Shown: positions 13,631 to 21,867 of the stretch, in pieces | How positions within the stretch are numbered: position 1 is the stretch's first letter | Layout of the letters: the number at the start of each line of letters is the position of its first letter | Origin: a bacterium | Lineage (GTDB): Bacteria; Patescibacteriota; Minisyncoccia; Phycocordibacterales; UBA10002 | DNA: 32,196 nucleotides | NCBI GenBank assembly: GCA_030649775.1 | Contig: JAUSFR010000065.1 | Coordinates: forward strand, 1-32,196 | Direction: 5' to 3' | Translations under genes and position numbers: made by a program | The notes under the pieces: generated by a model | What the model saw: the letters and a program-made list of their open reading frames with translations, nothing else | Databases searched by the model: none | What the model was told of the DNA's origin: nothing

Positions 13631-13735
13631 CACAATGCGAATGACACAAATCACAGAGCGAATGACACGAATAGAATATAAGACTTACATTTTATTCGTG
13701 TCATTCGAATCGGGATTCGTAAATTCGCATTGAGT
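13631..13735. repeat. ATTCG inverted-repeat element, copy B2 (before rsmH)
   Basis: The left arm (CACAATGCGAATGACACAAA...) and the right arm (...GATTCGTAAATTCGCATTGAG) are reverse complements with scattered mismatches over about 45 nt, with a short AT-rich loop around 13676-13690. It ends 1 nt before the rsmH ATG. Whole-length homologue of 9358-9470. Confidence 0.75.
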
Positions 13736-14623
13736 ATGCATATTCCCGTTCTTTTACATGAAGTAGTAAATGGTCTCCAGGCGAAACCCGGAGAGACCGT
13801 CCTTGACGCCACGGTGGGTGGTGGAGGACACAGTGAAGCACTCTGTCAGGCGATGGGTGGAAACGCTCGGTTCGTCTGTTTGGATGCCGACGAGGACGCG
13901 ATAGAGCGAAGTCGTAAGAGGTTAGAAGTGTGCGGTTGTGAATTTCTGTTCTACCACACGAACTATCGGCATCTTGATGTGGCGCTCGCGAGTCTTGGCA
14001 TCACGGGTGTGAATCGCATTCTTTTTGACCTCGGACTTTCCAGTTTTCAGCTCGATGAGAGCGGACGAGGGTTCTCATTTATGCGCGACGAACCGCTTCA
14101 GATGACTTTCGTAAAGTTCCCGAAAGAGGGAAGCATTACGGCACAGACGATTGTGAACGAGTGGAGCAAGGAAACCATCGCGACACTACTTGAAAGTTAC
14201 GGAGAGGAGAAGCAGGCGTGGCGCATCGCGACAAAGATTGTGGAGGAGCGCGAGAAGGCACCCATCGTTACCACCTTACAGCTTGCGGGTATCGTGGAGT
14301 CGGTCGTCAAACGGAAAGGGAAAATTCACCCCGCGACCAAAACTTTCCAAGCACTGCGCATTGCGGTCAACGATGAGTTTCAGGGACTTCGAGACGGACT
14401 CGTGAAGGCGTGGGAAAAGCTTTTGCCCGAAGGTCGTATCGCCGTCATTTCGTTCCACAGTATGGAAGACCGCGTGGTGAAAGATTATTTTCGGGAACTC
14501 GGGACGACGGGAGCGGGAAAGGTACTCACCAAGAAACCGATAGTGCCGACTGAATCGGAGATAACGGCAAATCCTCGGTCCCGAAGCGCGAAACTCCGGA
14601 TTATTGAGAGAATAGGAGAATAA
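13736..14623 (+). CDS. rsmH: 16S rRNA m4C1402 methyltransferase
   Basis: SAM-dependent enzyme that methylates N4 of C1402 in the decoding centre. The 295-aa product is near the usual 310. It opens MHIPVLLHEVVNGL, followed by motif I VLDATVGGGGHSEA (about 25-38), VNRILFDLGLSSFQLDE and RGFSFMRDEPLQM. The family ending VISFHSMEDRVVKDYF is present, with NPRSRSAKLRIIER at the C-terminus. The track begins at a TTG in the B2 repeat; the ATG at 13736 is right by homology. Second gene of the mraZ-rsmH-ftsL-ftsI series. A tract of AAAATAGCAGAATAA repeats separates it from ftsL. Confidence 0.96.
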   Translation: MHIPVLLHEVVNGLQAKPGETVLDATVGGGGHSEALCQAMGGNARFVCLDADEDAIERSRKRLEVCGCEFLFYHTNYRHLDVALASLGITGVNRILFDLGLSSFQLDESGRGFSFMRDEPLQMTFVKFPKEGSITAQTIVNEWSKETIATLLESYGEEKQAWRIATKIVEEREKAPIVTTLQLAGIVESVVKRKGKIHPATKTFQALRIAVNDEFQGLRDGLVKAWEKLLPEGRIAVISFHSMEDRVVKDYFRELGTTGAGKVLTKKPIVPTESEITANPRSRSAKLRIIERIGE

Positions 14624-14714
14624 TGAAAATAACAGAATAATAAAAATAAGAAAATAGCAGAATAATGAAAATAGGAAAATAGCAGAATAAGAAAATAACA
14701 AAATAGCAAAATAA
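14624..14714. repeat. AAAATAGCAGAATAA iterations between rsmH and ftsL
   Basis: About six degenerate copies of a 14-15 nt word made of AAAATA, GCAGAATAA and AATGAAAATAA. Pure purine-rich tandem drift with no inverted partner, ending at the ftsL start. Confidence 0.7.
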
Positions 14715-15041
14715 ATGCACGGGATACAGAAAAACTTAAAATGGTTGGACAAGAACGGAAAAACACTATTCTGGTCTTTTTTCTGTATGGTACTTTTGAT
14801 GACCGCGGGGTATGTCTATTTGATACAAACGGCGACACAAAACGGCGTTCGCTGGGGGAAGGCCGAGCAGACTATCGCCTCGCTCGGAGCGACGGTGTCG
14901 GAGTTGGAATCAACCTATCTTTCGCTCAAGCAGTCCATAACCCTTTCGCTTGCGTACGCTAAGGGCTTTAAGGATGTAAAGGCGGTCCGATTTATTACCA
15001 CGGAGAAGGTGGGAACGGTGGCAAGCGCGAGCGCGATTTAG
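14715..15041 (+). CDS. ftsL: FtsL-like bitopic division protein
   Basis: A 108-aa protein with a short basic cytoplasmic head (KNLKWLDKNGK), one membrane helix (about 18-37, TLFWSFFCMVLLMTAGYVYL) and a periplasmic region starting with a coiled coil (EQTIASLGATVSELESTYLSL). This is the FtsL/DivIC topology and it sits between rsmH and ftsI, the normal ftsL position. Sequence conservation in the family is low, so identification rests on topology and context. It would bridge the FtsI complex with FtsQ/DivIB-like partners. No Shine-Dalgarno is seen; the start follows a repeat tract. Confidence 0.75.
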   Translation: MHGIQKNLKWLDKNGKTLFWSFFCMVLLMTAGYVYLIQTATQNGVRWGKAEQTIASLGATVSELESTYLSLKQSITLSLAYAKGFKDVKAVRFITTEKVGTVASASAI

Positions 15042-15078
15042 TCTTCCAATCAATTTCGGCCTGCAGAGCTCGGTGCGT

Positions 15079-15084
15079 TATACT
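15079..15084 (+). promoter_or_regulatory. -10 box immediately before ftsI
   Basis: TATACT with 6 nt between it and the ATG at 15091, so RNA would begin at the start codon (leaderless). The -35 is weak (TTTCGG at 19-nt spacing). Confidence 0.4.
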
Positions 15085-15090
15085 ATACCT

Positions 15091-16803
15091 ATGAGAGCAA
15101 ACTCATCTTTTCTTTTTCGTGTTCGGCTCATCAGTATAGGCTGTTTTTTGGTGGGGCTTGTGCTCATTGGGAAGCTTTACTTGGTGCAAATCGTATCGGG
15201 GGAGGTCTATCGTGAAAAGGCCGAGCGACAGTACGCCCGCCCCAATCAGGACCTCTGGGACCGCGGGACCATTCTTTTCACCACTCGCGACGGAGAGAAA
15301 GTTTCGGCAGCCACGCTCAAAACCGGTTTTACACTCGCCCTCATTCCCAAAGACGTGCGTGACTCGGAAGCGGTCTGGAGCACACTCTCAAAGTATACGT
15401 CGCTGGACAAAGAGGCGTTTCTCGCCAAGGCAGAGAAGCGTGACGACCCATATGAGGAGGTCGCGAGGAGACTACCCGCGGATGCGGTAGAAACCATTGA
15501 GGCGCAAAAACTTAAAGGGGTCTCGCTGTATAAAGAACGGTGGCGTTTTTATCCCGGCGAGAAGCTTGCCGCGCACCTCCTCGGATTTGTCGGGTTTGAC
15601 GGGAACTTACTTCTCGGCAGAAGCGGACTGGAACGCTACTACAACGACGTGCTTTCGCGTACGACCTCGGAACTACGCAAAAACTTTTTCGCCGAGATTT
15701 TTTCGGACGTGAAGCATAGTTTGGGTGAGGAACGTTCGGAGGGAGACCTCATCACCTCCATAGAGCCAACGGCGCAAAACTTTCTTGAAACGACGCTTTC
15801 GGAATTGCAGAGCACCTTCACCGCGAAGCAGGTTGGCGGGATTGTCATGGACCCGCAGACCGGTCGTATTTACGCGATGGCGCTCGCCCCAACCTTTGAC
15901 CCGAACGACTATGGCAAGGAAACCGACCCTATGCGCTTCACCAATTCACTGGTTGAAAATGTCTACGAAATGGGCTCCATCATCAAGCCGATTACGATGG
16001 CTTCGGGACTTGACGCGGGCGTCGTGACCGCTTCAAGTACCTATACTGACGCTGGATTTCTGACGCTAAACGGTAAGACGATTTCCAACTTTGACGGGAA
16101 GGGCAGAGGGAAGGTGGATATGCAGGAGGTCTTGAGCCAGTCGCTCAATACCGGTGCGGCCACCGTGGCTCTCAAACTTGGCAAGGACAGATTTCGCGAA
16201 TACTTCAAACAGTTTGGTCTTGGTGAAGAGACTGGCATTGACCTTCCTTCCGAGGCGGCGGGACTTGTAGGCAATCTTAAAAGTGGTCGGGATATTGAGC
16301 TTGCTACCGCTTCCTATGGACAGGGCATCGCGCTTACTCCCATTCAAACCATCCGCGCGCTCTCAGCGCTCGGAAACGGAGGATACCTCGTCACTCCCCA
16401 TGTGGTGACCGATATCAAATACAGAATTGGACTGACCCGTTCGCTTGAGGGTGACGAGAAACGGCAGGTGATAAAGCCGGAGACGTCGGAAGAGATTACC
16501 CGTATGCTCGTGCGGGTGGTGGACACCGCGCTCCTTGAGGGAACCTACAAGATGACACAACACAGCATCGCCGCCAAAACCGGCACGGGGCTGATTGCCG
16601 ACTCAAAAGGAGGTGGGTACTACCCCGACAAATTTTTGCATTCGTTCTTCGGATACTTTCCCGCATACAACCCGCGCTTCATCGTCTTTTTATTCGCGGT
16701 AGAACCGCAAGGTGTAGCGTTTGCCTCCGCCTCGCTTACCTCGCCTTTTTTCAAAATTGCGACCTTCCTCATAAACTACTACGAAATCCCGCCCGATAGG
16801 TAA
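15091..16803 (+). CDS. ftsI: division transpeptidase FtsI (PBP3)
   Basis: Class B penicillin-binding protein of the septal wall machinery. The 570-aa chain has a short cytoplasmic head, one membrane helix (about 10-30), a pedestal domain starting after QVLW-type sequence (here RPNQDLWDRGTILFTT) and the transpeptidase domain. Motifs are S296-I-I-K299 (MGSIIKPIT), S351-L-N353 (SQSLNTGAA) and K496-T-G (AAKTGTG). The SxN form SLN distinguishes it from the PBP2 upstream. The track begins at a GTG six codons earlier; ATG 15091 is favoured because the -10 box covers the earlier codons. It ends the dcw segment and converges on eno; no murein precursor genes follow. Confidence 0.94.
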   Translation: MRANSSFLFRVRLISIGCFLVGLVLIGKLYLVQIVSGEVYREKAERQYARPNQDLWDRGTILFTTRDGEKVSAATLKTGFTLALIPKDVRDSEAVWSTLSKYTSLDKEAFLAKAEKRDDPYEEVARRLPADAVETIEAQKLKGVSLYKERWRFYPGEKLAAHLLGFVGFDGNLLLGRSGLERYYNDVLSRTTSELRKNFFAEIFSDVKHSLGEERSEGDLITSIEPTAQNFLETTLSELQSTFTAKQVGGIVMDPQTGRIYAMALAPTFDPNDYGKETDPMRFTNSLVENVYEMGSIIKPITMASGLDAGVVTASSTYTDAGFLTLNGKTISNFDGKGRGKVDMQEVLSQSLNTGAATVALKLGKDRFREYFKQFGLGEETGIDLPSEAAGLVGNLKSGRDIELATASYGQGIALTPIQTIRALSALGNGGYLVTPHVVTDIKYRIGLTRSLEGDEKRQVIKPETSEEITRMLVRVVDTALLEGTYKMTQHSIAAKTGTGLIADSKGGGYYPDKFLHSFFGYFPAYNPRFIVFLFAVEPQGVAFASASLTSPFFKIATFLINYYEIPPDR

Positions 16804-16900
16804 GAGCGGAGGTTTTAAAGCAACCGCCTCTGGCAAGGAGTGATTACGTCTCCCCAAAAAGCAATTTCTGCTATTCCCGCGAAAACTAAAATGACAAGAG

Positions 16901-18154
16901 CTATGCGAGATTCAAGGTGTCGCCAATCTCCATCAATCGGTTGTACTTGCAAACTCTCTCGCCCCGAACGAGTGAACCTGATTTTATGTAGTCGCAGGAA
17001 AGTCCCACCGCAAGGTCGGCAATGAATGTATCCGTCGTGTCTCCCGACCGGTGGGAGATAATAGGTAGCCAACCTTGTTTTTTGGTAAGGGCGATTGCCT
17101 CCAGCGTTTCGGTGAGCGTCCCTATCTGGTTGGGTTTTATAATGACCGAATTGACGGCGTTCTTTTCAATGGCGGTCTGGATTCTGCGAGAGTTGGTAAC
17201 GGTGAGGTCATCACCGACAATTTTTATTTTTTGCCCCAGCACCGAGAGCATCTTTCCGAAACCATCCCAATCTTCTTCGGCGTGTCCGTCTTCAATAGAT
17301 ATAATCGGATAGGTTGCAACCAATTTTTCATACCATTCTACCATTTCGGTACGGTCAAGATTGCTCGCCTTCCCATCAATTTTGAGATGATACGACGTGC
17401 CGTTGTAGAAGCTTGACGCTGCGACATCGATGCCGATTTTGACTGACTCGGCCGTGTACCCCGCACTCACGATAGCTTGCCCGATGAGTTCAAACGCTTC
17501 CTCGTTTGAGGAAAGTTTTGGCGCGAAACCTCCCTCATCTCCCACGGCGGTTGCGTACCCCTTTTCCGCGAGGAGCTTCTTCAGGGTGGGAATAATTTCG
17601 GCCACGACGCGGATGTTCTCACGAGCGGTAGGAAATCCAATCGGCACAACCATATACTCCTGGATATCAAGGCCACTTGTGGCATGTTTGCCCCCGTTTA
17701 TGATATTGAACATCGGTTGTGGCAATTTAAACGCACGGGTTCCCGCTAAGCTCCCCAGATGTTCGTAAAGCTCCACCTTTTTTTCTTTTGCGCTTGCCCG
17801 CGCAAAAGCCAAAGAAACACCAAGAATGGCGTTTGCTCCAAGTCGTGATTTATTCTCCGTGCCGTCAAGCTCCCGTAGGGAAGTATCAAGGCTTTGCTGG
17901 TCAAATTCTTTTTCGTGGATATGTCGGTTAATCTCGTCATTCACATTTCCGACGGCAACCTGCACACCGAGTCCGTTAAAGCGTTTCGGGTCTTTGTCTC
18001 GAAGTTCAATCGCCTCATGCACTCCCGTGCTTGCGCCGGACGGTACCGACGCTCGGGCAATCGTACCGCCCGAAAGTTCGCACAAAACTTCAATCGTGGG
18101 GTTGCCCCGTGAATCAATAATCTCGCGCGCGCGAACGGATGTTATTTTTGTCAT
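16901..18154 (-). CDS. eno: enolase
   Basis: Interconverts 2-phosphoglycerate and phosphoenolpyruvate. The 417-aa protein is close to the usual 430. It begins TKITSVRAREIIDSRGNPTIEV and shows SVPSGASTGVHEA (substrate loop with Ser-Gly-Ala-Ser), the acid residue in VGDEGGFAP, magnesium ligands in IGIDVAAS and SIEDGHAEEDWDG, VGDDLTVTN, the lysine in IIKPNQIGTLTET, and SHRSGDTTDTFIADLAVG near the end. One unusual point is SIEDGHAEEDW where most enolases read SIEDPFDEDDW. Last gene of a gpmI-pyk-eno operon; its ATG overlaps the pyk stop (ATGA). Confidence 0.96.
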   Translation of the reverse strand: MTKITSVRAREIIDSRGNPTIEVLCELSGGTIARASVPSGASTGVHEAIELRDKDPKRFNGLGVQVAVGNVNDEINRHIHEKEFDQQSLDTSLRELDGTENKSRLGANAILGVSLAFARASAKEKKVELYEHLGSLAGTRAFKLPQPMFNIINGGKHATSGLDIQEYMVVPIGFPTARENIRVVAEIIPTLKKLLAEKGYATAVGDEGGFAPKLSSNEEAFELIGQAIVSAGYTAESVKIGIDVAASSFYNGTSYHLKIDGKASNLDRTEMVEWYEKLVATYPIISIEDGHAEEDWDGFGKMLSVLGQKIKIVGDDLTVTNSRRIQTAIEKNAVNSVIIKPNQIGTLTETLEAIALTKKQGWLPIISHRSGDTTDTFIADLAVGLSCDYIKSGSLVRGERVCKYNRLMEIGDTLNLA

Positions 18155-18966
18155 ACGTGTATTGATACGAGAGGAGTAATGGTTTCCTTCCGGCCCATGT
18201 GGCGTTCGGCTTCAAGGACAATTTTTTCCATCATAGCGACGGTTTCTATCGGGTACTTACCGATTGCCGTCTCTTCGGAAAGCATCACGGCGTCGGAACC
18301 CTGCAGAATAGCGTAGGCGACGTCGGTAACCTCGGCTCGACTTGGCGCTTGCTCCTTGACCATTGAGAGGAGCATCTGCGTGGCGGTGATAACGGGTTTC
18401 CCCGCCGTTTTCGCGCTACGAATAATCTTTTCCTGAATGAAAGGAATTTGCTCAAGAGGCAGTTCACTCCCGAGGTCGCCACGCGCAACCATCACCGCGT
18501 CCGCGCTCGCGATAATTTCGTCAAGCGACTCAAGAGCTATCTTGCGTTCTATTTTCGCGATAATACGCTGTGTTCCTCCACAGGCGCGTATGACTTCTCG
18601 GCAACGTGCTATGTCGGTTGCATTCCCGACAAACGACTGTGCGATATAGTCGACGCGATGCTCCACTCCGAAGGCGATACTGCGCTTGTCTTCTTCCGTA
18701 AGAGAGGAGAGTGCGTGCGTATCATAGGTATGACTGCCGGTGTTTTGAATACGCGGGCCGGGCACATCAAGTATCACCACGATTTTTCTTCCCGAAACCT
18801 TTTCGGCTTCTCGTATCGCCCGAAGAGCCTTTGTGTGCTCGTCAACATCCCCCCACGCAAAATTAAGACGAGCGACATCCATCTCGTGGGCGATTAACGC
18901 CGAAAGGATGGAAACATCCATACACGCGGGACCGATGGTTGCAATAATTTGGGCTCGTGAATGCAT
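18151..18966 (-). CDS. pyk: minimal pyruvate kinase (barrel only)
   Basis: Transfers phosphate from PEP to ADP. At 271 aa it is little more than half of a normal enzyme (about 470-480). Active-site parts of the (beta/alpha)8 barrel are present: IATIGPA (8-14), VARLNF (31-36), AKIERK (137-142), VMVARGDLGSELP (158-170), VITATQML and DAVMLSEETAIGKYP. The B (lid) domain, normally about 100 residues between GPxIRTG and the SFV strand, is replaced by about 20 residues (72-95), and the C-terminal allosteric domain is absent. The usual NFSHG reads NFAWG and LDTKGP reads LDVPGP, so two potassium ligands are changed. It lies between gpmI and eno, overlapping eno by 4 nt. Catalytic competence is not proven. 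Confidence 0.85.
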   Translation of the reverse strand: MHSRAQIIATIGPACMDVSILSALIAHEMDVARLNFAWGDVDEHTKALRAIREAEKVSGRKIVVILDVPGPRIQNTGSHTYDTHALSSLTEEDKRSIAFGVEHRVDYIAQSFVGNATDIARCREVIRACGGTQRIIAKIERKIALESLDEIIASADAVMVARGDLGSELPLEQIPFIQEKIIRSAKTAGKPVITATQMLLSMVKEQAPSRAEVTDVAYAILQGSDAVMLSEETAIGKYPIETVAMMEKIVLEAERHMGRKETITPLVSIHV

Positions 18967-18981
18967 AGGCGTTTTGTTACG

Positions 18982-20520
18982 CTACTCGATAATTAAACTG
19001 TCGCCGGTCATCTCTTGTGGTTTGGCAATACCCAAAAGGGATAAAATGGTCGGAGCTATATTTACCAAACTGCCGTCCTTGATGCGCGTATGCTCACGGG
19101 TCAAAATAACCGGAACGGGGTTCAGAGTGTGCGACGTGTGCTTCTGACCATTTGCGGGGTCAACATTCATTTCCGCGTTTCCGTGGTCCGCGGTAATAAG
19201 CGCAACACCACCCTTCGCGAGAAGCGCTGGAACAATACGAGCGAGCGCTCGGTCAACCGCCTCAACCGCCCTCTTTGTGGCTTCCTCGTTACCCGTATGC
19301 CCGACCATATCGGCATTCGCAAAATTGACGAAAACAAAATCGGTACTCTTTTCAATGTGCTTCAAAGCTTCATCGGCAATTCCCTCAGCTCGCATCTCCG
19401 GTACTTCATCATTACTCCGTATCGGCTTGCCGTTCAGTTCCTTGATACTCTGCACCAGAATATCTTCTTCGCCTGCGTACGGCTCCTGTCGTCCGCCATT
19501 TAGAAAATAGGTTGCGTGGGCGAACTTTTCCGATTCGGCGATGTGCGCTTGGCGTAAACCACTGGCTGCAATCTCTTCTCCGAGCGTATGGGAAAGAGGC
19601 TCGGGGGAAAACACCACGTCGGTCTTGAGGTTCGCATCATACTCGGTCATCGTAACAAAATACACATTACTTTTGAGCGCGCGCTCCATCGTGAGACGTG
19701 AAAGCATGCGAGCTCTGTCGGGACGGAAATTAAAGAAAAAGACACCGTCGTTTTCCTGTATACCGCATGCGTTGTTTTTTTCGTCCAGACACACTATCGG
19801 CTCAATGAGATTATCGTCGGTCTCTTTGCCTTGGTACAGCTGGTCAATCAAGAGGTCGCCACTCTTGAGGTGACAGACGTTTCCCTTACATTCAAAAAGT
19901 GCTTCCTCGGCGCGTTTTACCCTGTCCCAATTGTCATCCCTATCCATCGCGAAGTATCTGCCCGTGATGGTCGCGATAAAACCGACACCAAGTTCATCCA
20001 AGAATTTTTGTAACTCAAGAATATAGCCACCCGCGGACTGTGGAGGGGTATCGTGTCCGTCCGTAAAAATATGAATGGCAATTCTCGGTATTCCCGCTTC
20101 TTTGGCAACGCGAAGAAACGCGTACAGATGGTCCGTGTGGCTGTGAATCCCGCCCGGACCAAGCATACCTTCCACGTGAAGCGTGGAGTGGTGTTTTTTG
20201 ATGTGGGCAAAAAGCTTGGCGAAACTTGGACTCTTTGCAAACTCACCGTTTTGTATCGCGAGCGATATGCGCGTAAGGTCGCTTTCGGGAACTCTGCCCG
20301 CACCCATCACATGATGTCCTATCTCGCTGTCTCCCATTTGACCCTTCGGCAACCCCACATATTCTCCGCTCGCATGGAGCAAGGCATGGGGGTATTTCTC
20401 CCACAGTGAATCAAAGAACGGTTTGTGGGCCGAGGCTATGGCGTTATGCAAAGACTCTTTTCGGTAACCCCACCCGTCAAGGACGATGAGGAAGACGGTT
20501 TTTTTGTCGGTTTGGTTCAT
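18982..20520 (-). CDS. gpmI: 2,3-bisphosphoglycerate-independent phosphoglycerate mutase
   Basis: Manganese-dependent isomerase of 3- and 2-phosphoglycerate. The 512-aa product has the full alkaline-phosphatase-like core split by the phosphotransferase domain. It starts FLIVLDGWGYR, with nucleophilic serine in GQMGDSEIGHHVMGAGR (around 60-76), GMLGPGGIHSHTDHLYA, TDGHDTPP, GRYFAMDRDDNWDR, and the second metal site in FVNFANADMVGHTG and LITADHGNAEMN. The usual GNSEVGH reads GDSEIGH. First gene of the gpmI-pyk-eno operon, 15 nt before pyk. The three enzymes catalyse consecutive steps from 3PG to pyruvate. Upstream is a 226-bp nested inverted repeat. Confidence 0.96.
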   Translation of the reverse strand: MNQTDKKTVFLIVLDGWGYRKESLHNAIASAHKPFFDSLWEKYPHALLHASGEYVGLPKGQMGDSEIGHHVMGAGRVPESDLTRISLAIQNGEFAKSPSFAKLFAHIKKHHSTLHVEGMLGPGGIHSHTDHLYAFLRVAKEAGIPRIAIHIFTDGHDTPPQSAGGYILELQKFLDELGVGFIATITGRYFAMDRDDNWDRVKRAEEALFECKGNVCHLKSGDLLIDQLYQGKETDDNLIEPIVCLDEKNNACGIQENDGVFFFNFRPDRARMLSRLTMERALKSNVYFVTMTEYDANLKTDVVFSPEPLSHTLGEEIAASGLRQAHIAESEKFAHATYFLNGGRQEPYAGEEDILVQSIKELNGKPIRSNDEVPEMRAEGIADEALKHIEKSTDFVFVNFANADMVGHTGNEEATKRAVEAVDRALARIVPALLAKGGVALITADHGNAEMNVDPANGQKHTSHTLNPVPVILTREHTRIKDGSLVNIAPTILSLLGIAKPQEMTGDSLIIE

Positions 20521-20537
20521 ACGGAGTGTATCGCCTA

Positions 20538-20763
20538 GAGCCTGCTCATAATCTAATGCCTGAATGAAATGTTCAAAATTCGTTGCGCGACTTGTTTTTG
20601 TTTACAAAAACAGAAGTACCCGTGTGGTGAAAATCGCGGATTTTGAGGAAGCGTATCGAGATACGCTGACGAAAAAGACGCGATTTGTAGCAGAATTTTG
20701 AACATTTCGGCAGGCAAGCTAAATCTTTTCCTCATATTTTGCGGTTAGATTATGAACAGGCTC
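20538..20763. repeat. 226-bp nested inverted-repeat element
   Basis: Outer arms of 19 nt (GAGCCTGcTCATAATCTAA, one mismatch) at 20538-20556 and 20745-20763. Inner arms of 16 nt are identical (GAAATGTTCAAAATTC, 20566-20581 with 20693-20708). Inside lie a hairpin GTTTTTGT-TT-ACAAAAAC (20594-20611), an 8-bp helix AAATCGCG/CGCGATTT (20631-20638 with 20679-20686) and within it GCGTATC-GA-GATACGC (20651-20666). The right arm contains the last five codons and the stop of the hydroxyacid dehydrogenase gene. Reads as a folded RNA, a MITE-like element, or both. A 60-codon (-) open frame crosses it but follows the palindrome and is not called. Confidence 0.8.
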
Positions 20764-21713
20764 TTACCCGTTTCAAAAAAACTAATCACATTGTTCACTG
20801 CGACTGTTGCCATTTCATCGCGCGCTTCTACGCTTGCCGAAGCGATATGTGGCGTCAGAATAACATTTTGGAGGTTGCGCAAACCCCGTGAAATTTTCGG
20901 TTCAAATTCAAAAACATCAAGCCCCGCCCCCGCAATAACCTTCTCGCGCAAAGCCATTTCCAGAGCACCCTCGTCAATGATGGGGCCACGGGAGGTATTT
21001 ATGAGAAAGCTCGTCGGCTTCATCAGTCGTAAGCGCGTGTCGTTTATGAGATGTCTCGTGGACGAAAGCAAAGGAATGTGGAGGCTCACCACGTCGGCTC
21101 TCGGTAAAAGCTCCTCAACCGAAGCAACATACACCGCGCCGTATTCTTTTTCCATCTTTTCGTTTCTCGCCACATCGGTATAGAGAAGGGCAAGGCCCAA
21201 TCCTTTTGCATAGTACGCGACTCGTTCACCTATTCGGCCGGCTCCGATAAGCCCAAGCGTCTTGCCGAGAATAGTGGTACCGATGAAGTGCGTCGGCGAC
21301 CAGCCGGTATACTTGCCTCGGCGGACAAATTCGTTCGCCTCCACAATTCGCGTGGATAAAGCGAGGATGAGCGCGATGGTATGTTCCGCGACCGCTTCGG
21401 TGGAGAGGGGAGCGGGGGCGTTCGCGACGGCAATACCGCGTTTCTTTGCTTCGGTGATATCTATATTGTCAAAACCGGTGGCGTAGTTGGCGTACAGTTT
21501 GACGGACGGCGACGCGTCAAAGACAGAACGGTCTATCGTATCCGTAAGAAGACAGAGAACGGCATCATATGAGCCTTTCTTCAGAGTGCGAATAAGTTCC
21601 TTTTGACCGATGATGGCGTCCTTCGGGTACACGTCAACCGTATACCCCTTGTCCTCAAGCATCTTCAACCCAACGTCAGGAATTCTCCTGGTTACAAAGA
21701 CTCTTTTTCCCAT
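20745..21713 (-). CDS. D-2-hydroxyacid dehydrogenase (glyoxylate/hydroxypyruvate reductase type)
   Basis: NAD(P)-dependent reductase of 2-oxoacids. The 322-aa chain has the bilobal fold: N-terminal substrate domain, Rossmann dinucleotide motif LGLIGAGRIGERVA (about 151-164) with an aspartate following in LLYTDVA, which favours NAD. The catalytic triad is the arginine in INTSRGPIIDE, the glutamate in GLDVFEFEP and the histidine in LTPHIASAS. The exact substrate (glyoxylate, lactate, phosphoglycerate) cannot be told; no ACT domain, so not a regulated SerA. The last codons (SLFII-stop) form part of a long inverted repeat. A promoter lies so close to the ATG that the mRNA is probably leaderless. 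Confidence 0.88.
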   Translation of the reverse strand: MGKRVFVTRRIPDVGLKMLEDKGYTVDVYPKDAIIGQKELIRTLKKGSYDAVLCLLTDTIDRSVFDASPSVKLYANYATGFDNIDITEAKKRGIAVANAPAPLSTEAVAEHTIALILALSTRIVEANEFVRRGKYTGWSPTHFIGTTILGKTLGLIGAGRIGERVAYYAKGLGLALLYTDVARNEKMEKEYGAVYVASVEELLPRADVVSLHIPLLSSTRHLINDTRLRLMKPTSFLINTSRGPIIDEGALEMALREKVIAGAGLDVFEFEPKISRGLRNLQNVILTPHIASASVEARDEMATVAVNNVISFFETGKSLFII

Positions 21714-21719
21714 AGCTGT

Positions 21720-21749
21720 ATTTTAGCAGTTTGTGGGGCACCAATGCAA
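21720..21749 (-). promoter_or_regulatory. promoter of the hydroxyacid dehydrogenase gene (leaderless)
   Basis: (-) strand: TTGCAT (21749-21744), 18 nt, then TGC-TAAAAT (-10 at 21725-21720). Six bases separate the -10 from the ATG at 21713, so transcription should start at the A of the start codon. Confidence 0.6.
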
Positions 21750-21780
21750 AAGTAAGCCTTCGCGATGGGGTGAGAAGGTC

Positions 21781-21826
21781 TTCGATTCCCGGTCGCGAGC
21801 AAAGCAGTTTGCTCGCTTAGGGTCAT
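21781..21826 (+). repeat. inverted tRNA-Glu 3'-end echo split by a hairpin
   Basis: TTCGATTCCCGGT (21781-21793) and TAGGGTCAT (21818-21826) together equal the last T-loop, T-stem and acceptor bases of the nearby tRNA-Glu, but on the opposite strand. They are separated by 24 nt that fold into GCGAGCAAA-GCAG-TTTGCTCGC. The flank continues in mirror fashion through ACAAAAAAG, making a long imperfect palindrome centred at 21842. Confidence 0.7.
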
Positions 21827-21831
21827 TCAAC

Positions 21832-21862
21832 AAAAAAGTCCACTGACGTGGCTCTTTTTTGT
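21832..21862. terminator. bidirectional terminator behind tRNA-Glu
   Basis: AAAAAAG-tCCAC-TGAC-GTGGc-TCTTTTTT: a short stem with A-tract and T-tract on its two sides; serves the (-) strand tRNA transcript. Confidence 0.7.
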
Positions 21863-21867
21863 ACCGA

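Noticed and set aside
13631-13735. CRISPR-like array made of ATTCG repeats
   Set aside because: Units are 7-10 nt, degenerate and arranged as one inverted repeat; there are no uniform spacers.
20553-20735. 60-aa (-) ORF inside the 226-bp inverted repeat
   Set aside because: It spans the palindrome arms and hairpins, so its codons are dictated by structure; no Shine-Dalgarno and no support as a protein from this sequence alone.
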